NCBI RefSeq assembly: GCF_003385455.1
Contig: NZ_QNUF01000018.1
Location: 1-64,000 of the forward strand
Length of the DNA stretch: 64,000 nt
Origin: Chryseobacterium rhizosphaerae
GTDB taxonomy: Bacteria; Bacteroidota; Bacteroidia; Flavobacteriales; Weeksellaceae
Reading direction: 5' to 3'
Part shown: in pieces, positions 53,041-61,933 of the stretch
Position numbering within the stretch: the first letter of the stretch is position 1
Layout of the letters: the number at the start of each line of letters is the position of its first letter
Position numbers and translations under genes: made by a program
Notes under the pieces: model-generated
The model's input: only the letters and a program-made list of their open reading frames with translations
The model's database searches: none
Told to the model about the DNA's origin: nothing

Positions 53041-54123
53041 TTACATAAACTTATCTCCTTTCTTGAAGCTTTTTAAATCGAGAACATAATCCTTGATCAG
53101 CTGATCATTATCGCGTGGGCAGATAAGAAGAGCCTTATCGGTATCCACAACAATATAATTTTCAAGGCCATCAATGATGACCGCTTTATTATTGTTTTTA
53201 AGACGGATAATATTCCCTTTGGAATTGTAGGTTAGCAAATGCTTTAGTTTTACAGCATTACCGTTTTCATCCTTATCCGTATTTTCGTATACTGATGTCC
53301 ATGTACCCAGATCACTCCAGCCTAAAATAGCAGGAATTACATATACGTTTTTTGCTTTTTCCAGAATACCGTTGTCTATAGAAATTTTCTGTACTTTAGG
53401 GTAAATGGTTTCAATACAGCTGTTTTCATTTTCTGAATTATACTCACAAGCCATAAAGTGCTGCATCATCTCAGGAAGGTACATTTCAAAAGCATGATGG
53501 ATACTTTTTATATTCCAGATGAATATTCCGGCATTCCAAAGGAAATCTCCGCTTTCCAGAAAATTTTGGGCAATTTCAAGAATAGGTTTTTCCGTAAATG
53601 TTTTTACTTTGAAGTATTCTGAGCCTTTTTTCTCTACAAACTGAATATATCCATATCCTGTATCGGGTCTTGTAGGAGTAATACCCAGGGTTACCAGGTA
53701 ATCATGTTTTGAAGCAAGGTCAAAAGCAAGCTCCACTTTTTCCAAAAATACATCCTCTTTAAGAATCAAATGATCCGCCGGAAGGACAATCATAGTAGCA
53801 TCAGGGTTAATTTCAGCGATCTTATTAGCCATATACAGGTTACAAGCCGCTGTATTTTTCATCAGGGGCTCACCTACAATGTTCTCTTCAGGAATCTCAG
53901 GTAGCTGCTGCTGAGAAAGCGCAACATATTCTTTATTCGTAATCACGAATATGTGTTCTTTAGGAATAAGCTTACTGATTCTGTCATAAGTCTGTTGAAT
54001 CATAGTACGCCCAACTCCTAAAATATCCTGAAACTGTTTTGGAAATTTCTGTGTACTCATCGGCCAGAACCGGCTACCGATTCCACCTGCCATTATCACA
54101 CAGTATCTATCTGATTTTAACAT
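53041..54123 (-). CDS. manC: Mannose-1-phosphate guanylyltransferase
   Basis: 360 residues, the monofunctional form. Nucleotidyltransferase signature GGIGSRFWPMSTQKFPKQF, then GEPLMKNTAACNLYMA, PADHLI, FTEKP and the late WSDLGTW. Makes GDP-mannose for surface glycans. No C-terminal phosphomannose isomerase. Two bases after the SprT-like gene, same operon as tolC. Confidence 0.94.
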   Translation of the reverse strand: MLKSDRYCVIMAGGIGSRFWPMSTQKFPKQFQDILGVGRTMIQQTYDRISKLIPKEHIFVITNKEYVALSQQQLPEIPEENIVGEPLMKNTAACNLYMANKIAEINPDATMIVLPADHLILKEDVFLEKVELAFDLASKHDYLVTLGITPTRPDTGYGYIQFVEKKGSEYFKVKTFTEKPILEIAQNFLESGDFLWNAGIFIWNIKSIHHAFEMYLPEMMQHFMACEYNSENENSCIETIYPKVQKISIDNGILEKAKNVYVIPAILGWSDLGTWTSVYENTDKDENGNAVKLKHLLTYNSKGNIIRLKNNNKAVIIDGLENYIVVDTDKALLICPRDNDQLIKDYVLDLKSFKKGDKFM

Positions 54124-54125
54124 TC

Positions 54126-54716
54126 TTAGCTACATTTTTCTACCCTTGCTAAAGGTTTGAAAGAATACTTCCTTCCAGTAGCCAAGTTCTTACAAAGATA
54201 GTTTTTTTTAACCAGACCTTCTAATAAATACTTTTCGTTGCGATATATAAAAAATTCTCCCTTTTGGAGCTCCTCAATAAATTGTAGGCTATCATCCTGT
54301 TTTTCAGTATGAAAATATCTTACAAGATCAGGGCTGGCCATAAAATTTGCTTTAGGTGCCTTGGAAAACTTAACGATGATGGGCTTTAGATCTTCATCGT
54401 AAATTTCAAGACTTTCAATAAGCATTTTTCTAAATGTTTCCTTCCATTCGTTGCCGTGAGGGGAAATTCTTCTTCCATATTTCTCGAAGGCAATTAAGTG
54501 AGCCAGCTCATGGGTCAGAACAAAGAAAAAAAGCTGCGGAGTAAGAGTAGAATTTACTGTAATTTCATGGGAATCGTCCGGAAGCTTTCTATAATCTCCC
54601 AGTTTGGAATTCCTGTTCCTAGTAACTTTTATATGAATAAAATAATCTGAAAACCAGATTTTTAAATACTGAAGTGTGTTTGGTGGTAAATATTTTTCTA
54701 ATGATTTAATTGGCAT
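54126..54716 (-). CDS. SprT-like zinc peptidase
   Basis: 196 residues. Zinc site HELAH in FVLTHELAHLIAFE with a third-ligand candidate in RRISPHGNEWKETF, as in SprT-domain proteins. C-terminal Cys pair may bind a second zinc (YLCKNLATGRKYSF). Role in DNA-protein crosslinks is established for eukaryotic SPRTN; the bacterial role is less clear. One base after tolC. Confidence 0.85.
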   Translation of the reverse strand: MPIKSLEKYLPPNTLQYLKIWFSDYFIHIKVTRNRNSKLGDYRKLPDDSHEITVNSTLTPQLFFFVLTHELAHLIAFEKYGRRISPHGNEWKETFRKMLIESLEIYDEDLKPIIVKFSKAPKANFMASPDLVRYFHTEKQDDSLQFIEELQKGEFFIYRNEKYLLEGLVKKNYLCKNLATGRKYSFKPLARVEKCS

Positions 54717-54717
54717 T

Positions 54718-56058
54718 TTACAAACTTAATGGAATTCCTGCATAGAAATTCAACAGTTTAAGGCTGAAAAGATAATTATATTTCGCCTGCGCTACTGATC
54801 CCTGTGCATTTGCATAATTATTTCTTGCAACATTTACGTCATAAATGGTTGATCTACCTGCAGCATAGCTCTTATCAGCAAAATCCAGAGCCAGCTTTGA
54901 ACTTTTCTCTGCCTCTACCGCTGCCAGATAGTTTTCGTAATTGGCATCGGCATCAAACTGTGCTTTCTGTATATTCTGTCTTATCGTTTGTTTTTGTTGC
55001 TCCAGTGTATTTTTAGCAATACTTTCATTTATTTTAGATTGCTGTACCTGTAGTTTTGTTATTCCTTTATTAAAAATAGGAATATTTACAGAAACTCCTC
55101 CCTGTTGTCCAAAGTTATCTTTATACTGTTCAAAAAATCCTTTTTCCTTAATGTAAACAAATTCGTTTCCTACATTATCCGTATTCAAAAGATTATTATA
55201 GAAAGTTCCTATTCCAACGTTTGCTGTTACAGTAGGCCAAAAAGCAGTCTTGGAAACCTCTGTTTGAGCCTCTGCAGAATTTACCCTGCTTTCCGCTGCT
55301 TTTATAAGAGGCTGAGACTCATAAGCTATAGATAAAACTTCATCTACAGATTTCAGCTCAGGGGCCAACTGATCCGGAACAGTGACATCTTCAACATCAA
55401 AGTCTTTATACTCAGACAGCTGTAAAAGCTGAACTAAAGCGAATAAGCTCCGTCCTACATTTACCTGTGCTGTTTTTAAATTTTGTTTTTCTCTGGCCAA
55501 CGCAGCTTCTGCTTCTGCCAGAACGGTTTGTGCTGTTGTTCCTACAGTCGTCGTTATTTTTGCTCTGTCGAATTGTTTTTGAGCATTAATTACAGCACTT
55601 TCAGAAATTTTTACAATTTCCTTATTCAGCAATGTAGTTAAATACTGCTGTGCTATCTGTAAAGAAATATCATTTTTTATAGCCTCTACATCATAAAGAC
55701 TTGCCTCTACATCAAACTGGCTTTTTCTGACAGTCTTTTCCAGTCTCCCATTATTGTATACCAAAATATCAGCTCCAATACTAGCATTATTACTGAATCT
55801 GTCATTCCTTAAACTCCCGGTACCAAAAGATGTCTGTCCAAAACTGACGGTATTTCCAAAACTTCCTGAAACGGATGGTAAATATCCATTTTTGGCAATT
55901 TTAAGATTGGCATCCTGTGATTGTTTGTTATATTGATTTTGGATAACCTGAAGATTATGCTCCACTGCATAGCTTACACATTCTTTTAAGGACCATTTCT
56001 TTTGAGCGTTCAATCCCAAACAGCCTAATCCAAAAACGATAATCCAAACTTTTTTCAT
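54718..56058 (-). CDS. TolC family outer-membrane efflux protein
   Basis: 446 residues, signal peptide ends GLNAQ. Two OEP repeats with long helices (SLKECVSYAVEHNLQVIQNQ at the start; SKLALDFADKSYAAGRSTIYD near the end) typical of TolC. Forms a trimeric exit duct for efflux or type I secretion. No inner-membrane pump or adaptor gene is adjacent; it heads an operon with sprT-like and manC. A palindromic element ends 20 bases before the ATG. Confidence 0.92.
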   Translation of the reverse strand: MKKVWIIVFGLGCLGLNAQKKWSLKECVSYAVEHNLQVIQNQYNKQSQDANLKIAKNGYLPSVSGSFGNTVSFGQTSFGTGSLRNDRFSNNASIGADILVYNNGRLEKTVRKSQFDVEASLYDVEAIKNDISLQIAQQYLTTLLNKEIVKISESAVINAQKQFDRAKITTTVGTTAQTVLAEAEAALAREKQNLKTAQVNVGRSLFALVQLLQLSEYKDFDVEDVTVPDQLAPELKSVDEVLSIAYESQPLIKAAESRVNSAEAQTEVSKTAFWPTVTANVGIGTFYNNLLNTDNVGNEFVYIKEKGFFEQYKDNFGQQGGVSVNIPIFNKGITKLQVQQSKINESIAKNTLEQQKQTIRQNIQKAQFDADANYENYLAAVEAEKSSKLALDFADKSYAAGRSTIYDVNVARNNYANAQGSVAQAKYNYLFSLKLLNFYAGIPLSL

Positions 56059-56078
56059 ATGTATATGTTTATTTGTTC

Positions 56079-56145
56079 TTAATGGTCATATGGAATCGTG
56101 TCATCTTCATCAGAACTGTAATTTGTAAATCACAACGATTTCATA
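56079..56145 (-). repeat. Palindromic element, copy 2, upstream of tolC
   Basis: Minus strand: TATGAAATCG ... CGATTCCATATGACCATTAA, ending 20 bases before the tolC ATG. Arms match copy 1 at 46590-46655; centre differs. Same orientation and almost the same distance to the start codon in both places. Confidence 0.7.
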
Positions 56146-56242
56146 TTAAGATTTTTCCCTATTAGACGAACTAAATATAAAAAAGTTACAGATTGAAAAA
56201 ATTATTGTTTCATTTTAATAAAACTTTTGAGAATTTTGTACC

Positions 56243-57487
56243 ATGACACATGAACAATACCAGGAAGCTATAGACTGGCTTTTCGTACAGATGCCCAACT
56301 ATCAGACAGATGGGCAGAAAGCTTATAAACCGGGACTGGATAATATTATTAAACTTTGTGCCTTTTTTGGAAACCCTCAGGAGAAGATAAAATGCATCCA
56401 TATCGGAGGGACAAACGGCAAGGGCTCTTCAAGCAATATGCTGGCTTCTGTACTGCAGGAGGCAGGATATACCATCGGATTATACAATTCTCCTCACCTT
56501 ATCGACTTCACAGAACGTATCAAGATCAATGGTAAAAACTGCGATAAGGAATTTGTTTTTGATTTTATACAAAAGCTTAAAAATTTACCTGAAGATATCC
56601 GCCCCTCATTTTTTGAGTTTACGACCATTATGGCATTTGAATATTTTGCCCAGCAACAGGTGGATTTTGCCATTATTGAAGTAGGATTAGGAGGAAGACT
56701 GGATTCAACCAATATTATCCGTCCATTGATTTCAGCTATAACGAATGTTCAACTGGACCATCAAAATATACTGGGAGATACTATTGAAGAGATAGCAGGA
56801 GAAAAAGCAGGGATTATTAAGCCTAATACCCCCATTATTTCCGGTGACGAAAATGAAGTGGTAAAAAATATCATCAGCAAAAAAGCAGCCCAAGAAAACG
56901 CTCCTTTTATAGATTCAACATTATTTCATACTATCCTTACCTCAGATTTAAAAGGAAACTACCAACAGAAGAATATCCGGGTGGTATTAGCGATGATTGA
57001 AGAATTAAGAAAATTAAGTATTGAGATTTCTGACAAAGCCATTGAAAAAGGGCTACTGAATGTCCATCAAAATACGGGGTTCATTGGCCGTTGGTTTGAA
57101 TTTTCAAAAAATCCGCTTACTATTTGTGATACGGGACATAATCAGGCAGGTTTGGAGTATGTTTTTTCACAATTGAATTCTATAGACAGGCATAAGCATG
57201 TTATTTTGGGGTTTGTGAACGATAAAAAAATAGATGAAGTGATGGATTTACTTCCTGAAAATTCTGAGTTTTATTTTGCAAAACCATCTATCAGTAGGGG
57301 AAGACATCCCGAAGATTATGAAAATCTACTTCGTGAGGCAAAAATTTTTTATAAAATTTTTAATTCTGTACAGGAAGCCTATCTTTCTGCAAAAGAGCGA
57401 TGTACAAATGAAGATATGATTTTTATCGGCGGAAGCAACTTTGTTGTGGGAGAATTTTTAGAAAAAAATTTGGAGATTTCTAAATAA
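56243..57487 (+). CDS. folC: Folylpolyglutamate/dihydrofolate synthase
   Basis: 414 residues. Mur-ligase fold: ATP loop HIGGTNGKGSSSNML, then FEFTTIMAFEYFA, EVGLGGRLDSTNI and LDHQNILGDTIEEIAGEKAG. Late GRWFEFSKNPLTICDTGHNQAG begins the C-terminal domain. Adds glutamate to folates. The tRNA promoter overlaps its end. Confidence 0.94.
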   Translation: MTHEQYQEAIDWLFVQMPNYQTDGQKAYKPGLDNIIKLCAFFGNPQEKIKCIHIGGTNGKGSSSNMLASVLQEAGYTIGLYNSPHLIDFTERIKINGKNCDKEFVFDFIQKLKNLPEDIRPSFFEFTTIMAFEYFAQQQVDFAIIEVGLGGRLDSTNIIRPLISAITNVQLDHQNILGDTIEEIAGEKAGIIKPNTPIISGDENEVVKNIISKKAAQENAPFIDSTLFHTILTSDLKGNYQQKNIRVVLAMIEELRKLSIEISDKAIEKGLLNVHQNTGFIGRWFEFSKNPLTICDTGHNQAGLEYVFSQLNSIDRHKHVILGFVNDKKIDEVMDLLPENSEFYFAKPSISRGRHPEDYENLLREAKIFYKIFNSVQEAYLSAKERCTNEDMIFIGGSNFVVGEFLEKNLEISK

Positions 57488-57499
57488 GTCGTATATTTG
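57469..57499 (+). promoter_or_regulatory. Promoter for the tRNA-Val pair
   Basis: TTTG (57469-57472), 19-base spacer, exact TATATTTG (57492-57499); overlaps the folC stop. The nearest match to the full consensus in the window. Confidence 0.75.
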
Positions 57500-57529
57500 C
57501 ACCACTCTAAACGAGGAAACAAGTTATAG

Positions 57530-57604
57530 GGGCTCTTAGCTCAGTTGGTTCAGAGCATCTGGTTTACACCCAGAGGGTCGGGGGTTCGAATCCCTCAGGG
57601 CCCA
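57530..57604 (+). tRNA. tRNA-Val (UAC anticodon), copy 1
   Basis: 75 nt. Acceptor GGGCTCT / AGGGCCC, D arm GCTC...GAGC, anticodon arm TCTGG TTTACAC CCAGA (TAC in the loop), T arm GGGGG TTCGAAT CCCTC, discriminator A. Folds without gaps; a 34-base spacer leads to copy 2. Confidence 0.97.
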
Positions 57605-57638
57605 CACAAAGGATACTGAAGCCTTTCAAAAAATTTCA

Positions 57639-57713
57639 GGGCTCTTAGCTCAGTTGGTTCAGAGCATCTGGTTTACACCCAGAGGGTCGGGGGTTCGAAT
57701 CCCTCAGGGCCCA
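57639..57713 (+). tRNA. tRNA-Val (UAC anticodon), copy 2
   Basis: Identical 75 nt to copy 1. Its own terminator starts 3 bases later. The doubled gene could fix gene dosage or mark an integration site. Confidence 0.97.
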
Positions 57714-57715
57714 CA

Positions 57716-57749
57716 AAAACTCTCAAGAAATTGAGAGTTTTTTTTTGTT
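57716..57749 (+). terminator. tRNA terminator, left copy of a direct repeat
   Basis: Stem ACTCTCAA / TTGAGAGT, GAAA loop region, then 9 T. The same ~34 bases recur at 59460-59494 with 10 T. The two copies bracket the beta-helix gene. Confidence 0.9.
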
Positions 57750-57824
57750 ATTTACTATTGGCCTTCCCCTACCCTTACATTTTCTCCAATTTTATACCCT
57801 TTCTGATAATTTGTAAAAATAATA

Positions 57825-57858
57825 CGTCAACTTTTGACGCTATCCTCTATTACCTTTG
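57825..57858 (+). promoter_or_regulatory. Operator-like inverted repeat with -7 element
   Basis: CGTCAA CTT TTGACG (57825-57839), a perfect 6-base inverted repeat, then TACCTTTG (57851-57858, exact TAnnTTTG). The repeat covers the -33 region, where a regulator would block the polymerase. It precedes ATG 57911 by a 52-base leader. Confidence 0.6.
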
Positions 57859-57910
57859 GGTTCATTTCAAGGAATAGAATAAATATTTTGACAATTAAAA
57901 ATAAAAACAG

Positions 57911-59443
57911 ATGGTTTACACGGATGATTTTTTTTCACCAACAAGTAGTTATCCAATGGATGATTTAGTAAAATTAGTAGATAGCAATACTTTTGAGAAT
58001 GTAAATTTTAAAAAAATTGCACATTGGTATGATGGCAGTTTAATGGACGATTCCAAGTTAGATAGCTTTATATATAGAAAGAAAGGCAATACATACTATG
58101 TTGATACGGAATTTATTGCAAATAATTCTTTTAATATTAAAAAAATAGGATTAAAAGCCGACGGTCAAACCGATGATACTTTACCTTTACAAAAAGCAAT
58201 TGATATAGCAATTAAACTTAAAGTCAAATTAAAGCTTCCAAGTGGAGTTATTAAAATCATTAATCAAATTTCAATAGACATATCCCAAACAAACAATTTA
58301 AAAGGGTATGAAATTGAAGGAGATGGTATTGGTGTAACAATAATAAAAAGCGAAAATAATAATGAATGTAATACCGCCATTTACTTCAAAGGAATCAATG
58401 AATTTCAGTTTGTAAAAATGAAAGGGTTTTCAATTGTAAGGCCAGATACAGGAATTAGCAGTGGCGGAACCGGTCTTAAATTTGAAAAAGCCGTTTATGT
58501 TGAATTAGAAGACATTGATGTTTTTAGGTTTAGTAATGGAATCGAATTTAATGATGTAGCCTTAGGCATGTTAACCAGAATCAATGCAAGGTGGTGTAAA
58601 ACAGCATTGAAAGGCTCAATGCAACCAGGTGGGTTTACTCCTCCTAATTTGATAAACTTTGTCGGTTGTGGATTTCATTCAAACTCTGTTTCTGGTGTGC
58701 ATTTAGAAAACTGCCACAATGTAAAGTTTGACAGCTGTGGATTTGAGGGGAATTCTGGCAATCCACTAGATATTATATTTAATGCCGCAAATGGAGCTGT
58801 AGGACTTAATGCAATCAACAATTATTTTGAAGGTAATAAAGGAGAAGCTGATATAAAAATAACAAACCTTAAAGAAGGAGTACACAATATAACCGGGAAT
58901 ACCTTTAACCGTTTATCAAAGGACCATCATACCTATTATAATATTCTGGTAGCAGCAGAGGCTCAAGGTAACCAGGTTTTAAATATGACGGGCAACGGTT
59001 TTTTCTCTGCTAATGATTTTATTCCAGAAGCGGGTAAACCAGCCTGGCATATTCCTTGGAATTCAGAATCTTTTGAAATTACTGATTTTAATTATTATAG
59101 TAATGAAGTTTTAAGACCTAATTTAAATTTAAAAAACATTATAAAATTAAAGAAAGAATACAATACCGGAACACTAAATATTAATGCAGATGGGACATAT
59201 TCTAACGGAACAAATGGATTAACGTCAATGAGATACAACCAGGGTATCTACCTCATTACATTACCTCATAATGTCAATACTATCCAAAGCCTTCAAATTA
59301 CAGCTCGGCAAGGAGATGCAAATATTACAACCTTACCTTCTTTTGGTTATGGTATTTTAAACAATAATACAGTGCAAATATTATGTAGAGATCAAAATGG
59401 AGCTACTGATAGTGGGTTCTTGCTTAATATTGAATATAAGTAA
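57911..59443 (+). CDS. Right-handed beta-helix protein, tailspike/pectate-lyase-like
   Basis: 510 residues, no signal peptide or sorting domain. Start ...FNIKKIGLKADGQTDDTLPLQKAIDIA is the classic beginning of pectate-lyase-3/tailspike beta-helices. Then successive helix rungs (GIGVTIIKSENN, GVHLENCHNVKFDSCGF, NAINNYFEGNKG). The first ~50 residues (MVYTDDFFSPTSSYPMDDLV) may form a head-binding-like N-terminus. The gene is much more A/T-rich than its surroundings and sits between two copies of the tRNA terminator. Enzyme or phage receptor-binding role is inferred from the fold. Confidence 0.8.
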   Translation: MVYTDDFFSPTSSYPMDDLVKLVDSNTFENVNFKKIAHWYDGSLMDDSKLDSFIYRKKGNTYYVDTEFIANNSFNIKKIGLKADGQTDDTLPLQKAIDIAIKLKVKLKLPSGVIKIINQISIDISQTNNLKGYEIEGDGIGVTIIKSENNNECNTAIYFKGINEFQFVKMKGFSIVRPDTGISSGGTGLKFEKAVYVELEDIDVFRFSNGIEFNDVALGMLTRINARWCKTALKGSMQPGGFTPPNLINFVGCGFHSNSVSGVHLENCHNVKFDSCGFEGNSGNPLDIIFNAANGAVGLNAINNYFEGNKGEADIKITNLKEGVHNITGNTFNRLSKDHHTYYNILVAAEAQGNQVLNMTGNGFFSANDFIPEAGKPAWHIPWNSESFEITDFNYYSNEVLRPNLNLKNIIKLKKEYNTGTLNINADGTYSNGTNGLTSMRYNQGIYLITLPHNVNTIQSLQITARQGDANITTLPSFGYGILNNNTVQILCRDQNGATDSGFLLNIEYK

Positions 59444-59459
59444 AACTATTGTAATACAG

Positions 59460-59494
59460 AAAACTCTCAAGAAATTGAGAGTTTTTTTTTTGTT
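59460..59494. terminator. Terminator, right copy of the direct repeat
   Basis: Same hairpin as 57716-57749 with one extra T. Serves the beta-helix gene (plus) and, weakly, the glycosyltransferase gene on the minus strand (ends 59510). Confidence 0.85.
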
Positions 59495-59509
59495 TTATAG
59501 TGTAAAAAA

Positions 59510-60394
59510 TTATTTCATTTTCCTGATCAGAACACCCAGCTTATAAAAATCAAAACACTTCATATGTGGGTGTTCCGAAAGAAGATTCTTTTTTATACTA
59601 TCTTCAAAAATTCCATAGGCAAAGAGAAACAGAGAAGACAGCTTTAATTGCCTTAATTTCATTGCGACCTTATATACCTTGATATCTTTTATAAAAACAT
59701 TATTTTGGCCACTTTCTGAAAGCTTGAATAAAGAATTCATGCCTATTTCTGCTTTTCTCAGAAAAACTCCATTAGTGGTATCATCAAAATGAATGACAGG
59801 GTTGTTAATTGCCAGAAACTTTACTTTATTCAGCTCAAGAAGTTTGGCAAAAATAAAATCTTCATAGCCATAGTCTGTCATCTCTTCATTAAAAGGAAAC
59901 TTCTCGAAAATATTTTTCTTGATGATAAAGTTCACGGTTTTAAATAATGAAAAATCAGTGGACTGAGCTCCCGAAAAGATCTCTCTTTCTACAGAGTATC
60001 TGTTTCTGAGAGTAGCAGCATACTGAGTTGCAATTTTAAAATTGCCATATATTAATTCTATATCTGGCCGCTGTTTTATATTGGACAAATAGTTCTGAAG
60101 AAATTTTTCGCTATCGATCTTTACATCACAGTCTAAAAACAACAGGTACTTTCCACGGGCATATTGCAGAAAAAGATTTCGGATTTTGGATCTCCCAATA
60201 TTTTCTTCCAGAAAAATCAAATGTTGAACATTATCCTGAAGAGAAGCATTCATCTGGTTAAATGAAAGATCTGAAGCATCATCAATCAAGATGATCTCCG
60301 CATCAATACCATTGGTCTCAATTTCTTTTTTTAAACCAGCGATCAGTTCACGGACATCAAAATTAAATATAGGAATACAGATTGAAAGCTCCAT
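59510..60394 (-). CDS. Family 2 glycosyltransferase
   Basis: 294 residues. GT-A fold: LSICIPIFNFD start, AEIILIDDAS (nucleotide-sugar Asp) and LLFLDCDVKIDSEK (DxD-like metal motif). Last gene of the run 61786-59510. Makes surface polysaccharide or glycoprotein sugars; substrate unknown. Confidence 0.88.
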   Translation of the reverse strand: MELSICIPIFNFDVRELIAGLKKEIETNGIDAEIILIDDASDLSFNQMNASLQDNVQHLIFLEENIGRSKIRNLFLQYARGKYLLFLDCDVKIDSEKFLQNYLSNIKQRPDIELIYGNFKIATQYAATLRNRYSVEREIFSGAQSTDFSLFKTVNFIIKKNIFEKFPFNEEMTDYGYEDFIFAKLLELNKVKFLAINNPVIHFDDTTNGVFLRKAEIGMNSLFKLSESGQNNVFIKDIKVYKVAMKLRQLKLSSLFLFAYGIFEDSIKKNLLSEHPHMKCFDFYKLGVLIRKMK

Positions 60395-60398
60395 GGCA

Positions 60399-61364
60399 TC
60401 AGATTTTCTCTATCACTTTTTGAATATTGAATTCTTCAAGACATGCCCAGTCTCCCCTGTAGCATTCTTTGTCGCCAAAAACAGAACAAGGTCTGCAGGT
60501 AAGATCTTTTACCTGAACCACATCTTCTTCACGCTGTCCAAATCCTAAAAATCCGGCGTAAGGATGCGTTGCCCCCCATATAGAAACACACCTTGTCCCC
60601 ACAAGACTTGCCAGGTGCATATTGGCGGAATCCATGGAAATCATCACTTCCAGCTCTGCTATTTTATGAAGTTCTTCCGTAAGGCTCAGCTTCCCGGAAA
60701 GGCTTTTTGTATTGGGGATCTGGTTTTCCCAGTTTTCAAGGGTCTCTGTTTCCTTCTTCCCTCCCCCGAAAAAATAGACAGTATTTTTCTTTGCGAGTAT
60801 TCTAGCCAGTTCAAATGATTTCTCCAAAGGAAGCATTTTCCCTTTATGCTGAGCGAAAGGAGCAAAGCCTATCCCCGATTTATTTTCGGAAAGAGGTCTC
60901 AGTTTTTGAGAAAGTGTCACCTGAAAGCCCATTGCCCGGAATACATCAGCATACCGCTCCACTGTTTTTTTCAGCTGTACTTTATTGAGATTCCAAACAT
61001 CAGTAAGGTGTTCTTTTTCCTCTTTTCCTTTATCTATTTTAAAGACTTTCAGTCCTCTCCTTGCATAAAATTTATCTAAGACTTTAGTCCTGATCACATC
61101 ATGAAGATTGGCAATAAAATCCGGATGAAATTCCTTGATCAGCTCATTGCTTAATCTTCTTAATCCAAAAAAACCTTTATAATCATCCAGATCAATTCCT
61201 TTAAATATCACATTCGGAATCCCCGCAAATAAAGCTTCAAAACTCTTCCTGGAAACCATAATAATTTCCACATCAGGATTTTGCTCCAGAAACTCTCTGA
61301 AAACAGGTGCCGTCATGGCAACATCTCCAAATGCAGAAAAACGATATGCTAAAATTCTGGTCAC
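60399..61364 (-). CDS. Family 9 glycosyltransferase (heptosyltransferase-like), GTG start
   Basis: 321 residues. RFSAFGDVAMTAPVFREF start and late ISMDSANMHLASLVGTRCVSIWGATHPYAGF are the GT9/heptosyltransferase signatures. Cys-rich tail (LTCRPCSVFGDKECYRGDWA). The start is GTG at 61364, 2 bases after the SufE stop. Likely adds a heptose or similar to LPS core. Confidence 0.88.
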   Translation of the reverse strand: MTRILAYRFSAFGDVAMTAPVFREFLEQNPDVEIIMVSRKSFEALFAGIPNVIFKGIDLDDYKGFFGLRRLSNELIKEFHPDFIANLHDVIRTKVLDKFYARRGLKVFKIDKGKEEKEHLTDVWNLNKVQLKKTVERYADVFRAMGFQVTLSQKLRPLSENKSGIGFAPFAQHKGKMLPLEKSFELARILAKKNTVYFFGGGKKETETLENWENQIPNTKSLSGKLSLTEELHKIAELEVMISMDSANMHLASLVGTRCVSIWGATHPYAGFLGFGQREEDVVQVKDLTCRPCSVFGDKECYRGDWACLEEFNIQKVIEKI

Positions 61365-61366
61365 GG

Positions 61367-61786
61367 TTATGATTTCAATTGATAAGCAACAGCGTAAAAT
61401 TTGATTTGTTTGGTCATTGCCATCAATCCGTTGGCTCTTGACGGGGAAAGGAATTCCTGTAATCCTATTTCTGAAATAAATTCAAAATCTGAATCTAAAA
61501 TTTCCTGGGTAGAATGGCCACTGTAAATACTGACTAAGAGAGAAACAATTCCTTTGGGTAATATCCCGTCAGAGTCTGCATTAAAGAAAAGTTTTCCTTC
61601 TTTAAACTCAGCATCAATCCACACTTTACTCTGACAGCCTTTAATAAGGTTGTCATCTGTTTTCTTATCTTCTGAAAGCCCTTTTAATTCTTTACCAAGG
61701 TCGATGATATACTCATATTTCTGCTCCCAATCTTCAAGAAACGCAAATTCGTCGATAATTTCCTGCTGTTTTTCTTTAATGGTCAT
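61367..61786 (-). CDS. sufE: SufE family cysteine-desulfurase partner
   Basis: 139 residues from ATG 61786. Conserved NLIKGCQSKVWI with the sulfur-accepting Cys, and GHSTQEILDSDF. Takes sulfur from SufS for Fe-S clusters. Upstream -7 element at 61808-61815 fits this start; an in-frame TTG at 61810 would overlap it. Confidence 0.9.
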   Translation of the reverse strand: MTIKEKQQEIIDEFAFLEDWEQKYEYIIDLGKELKGLSEDKKTDDNLIKGCQSKVWIDAEFKEGKLFFNADSDGILPKGIVSLLVSIYSGHSTQEILDSDFEFISEIGLQEFLSPSRANGLMAMTKQIKFYAVAYQLKS

Positions 61787-61807
61787 TTTTAATCCAATTT
61801 CTTTGTG

Positions 61808-61815
61808 CAAAGATA
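61808..61815 (-). promoter_or_regulatory. -7 element TATCTTTG for sufE
   Basis: Exact TAnnTTTG on the minus strand, 21 bases before ATG 61786. Confidence 0.6.
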
Positions 61816-61933
61816 ATTAATTTTAGACTTTTAATTTTCTAATTCAATTTTCATTGCATCTGATCAATAAATCATTGCTGTATATGATAAAAATATAAAA
61901 TTAAATAGGATAAATTCAATGATTTAAAAAAAA

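Noticed and set aside
57530..57713. Possible integrase or att core inside the tRNA-Val genes
   Set aside because: Both tRNA copies are complete and no tRNA fragment is found after the beta-helix gene; only the terminator is repeated.
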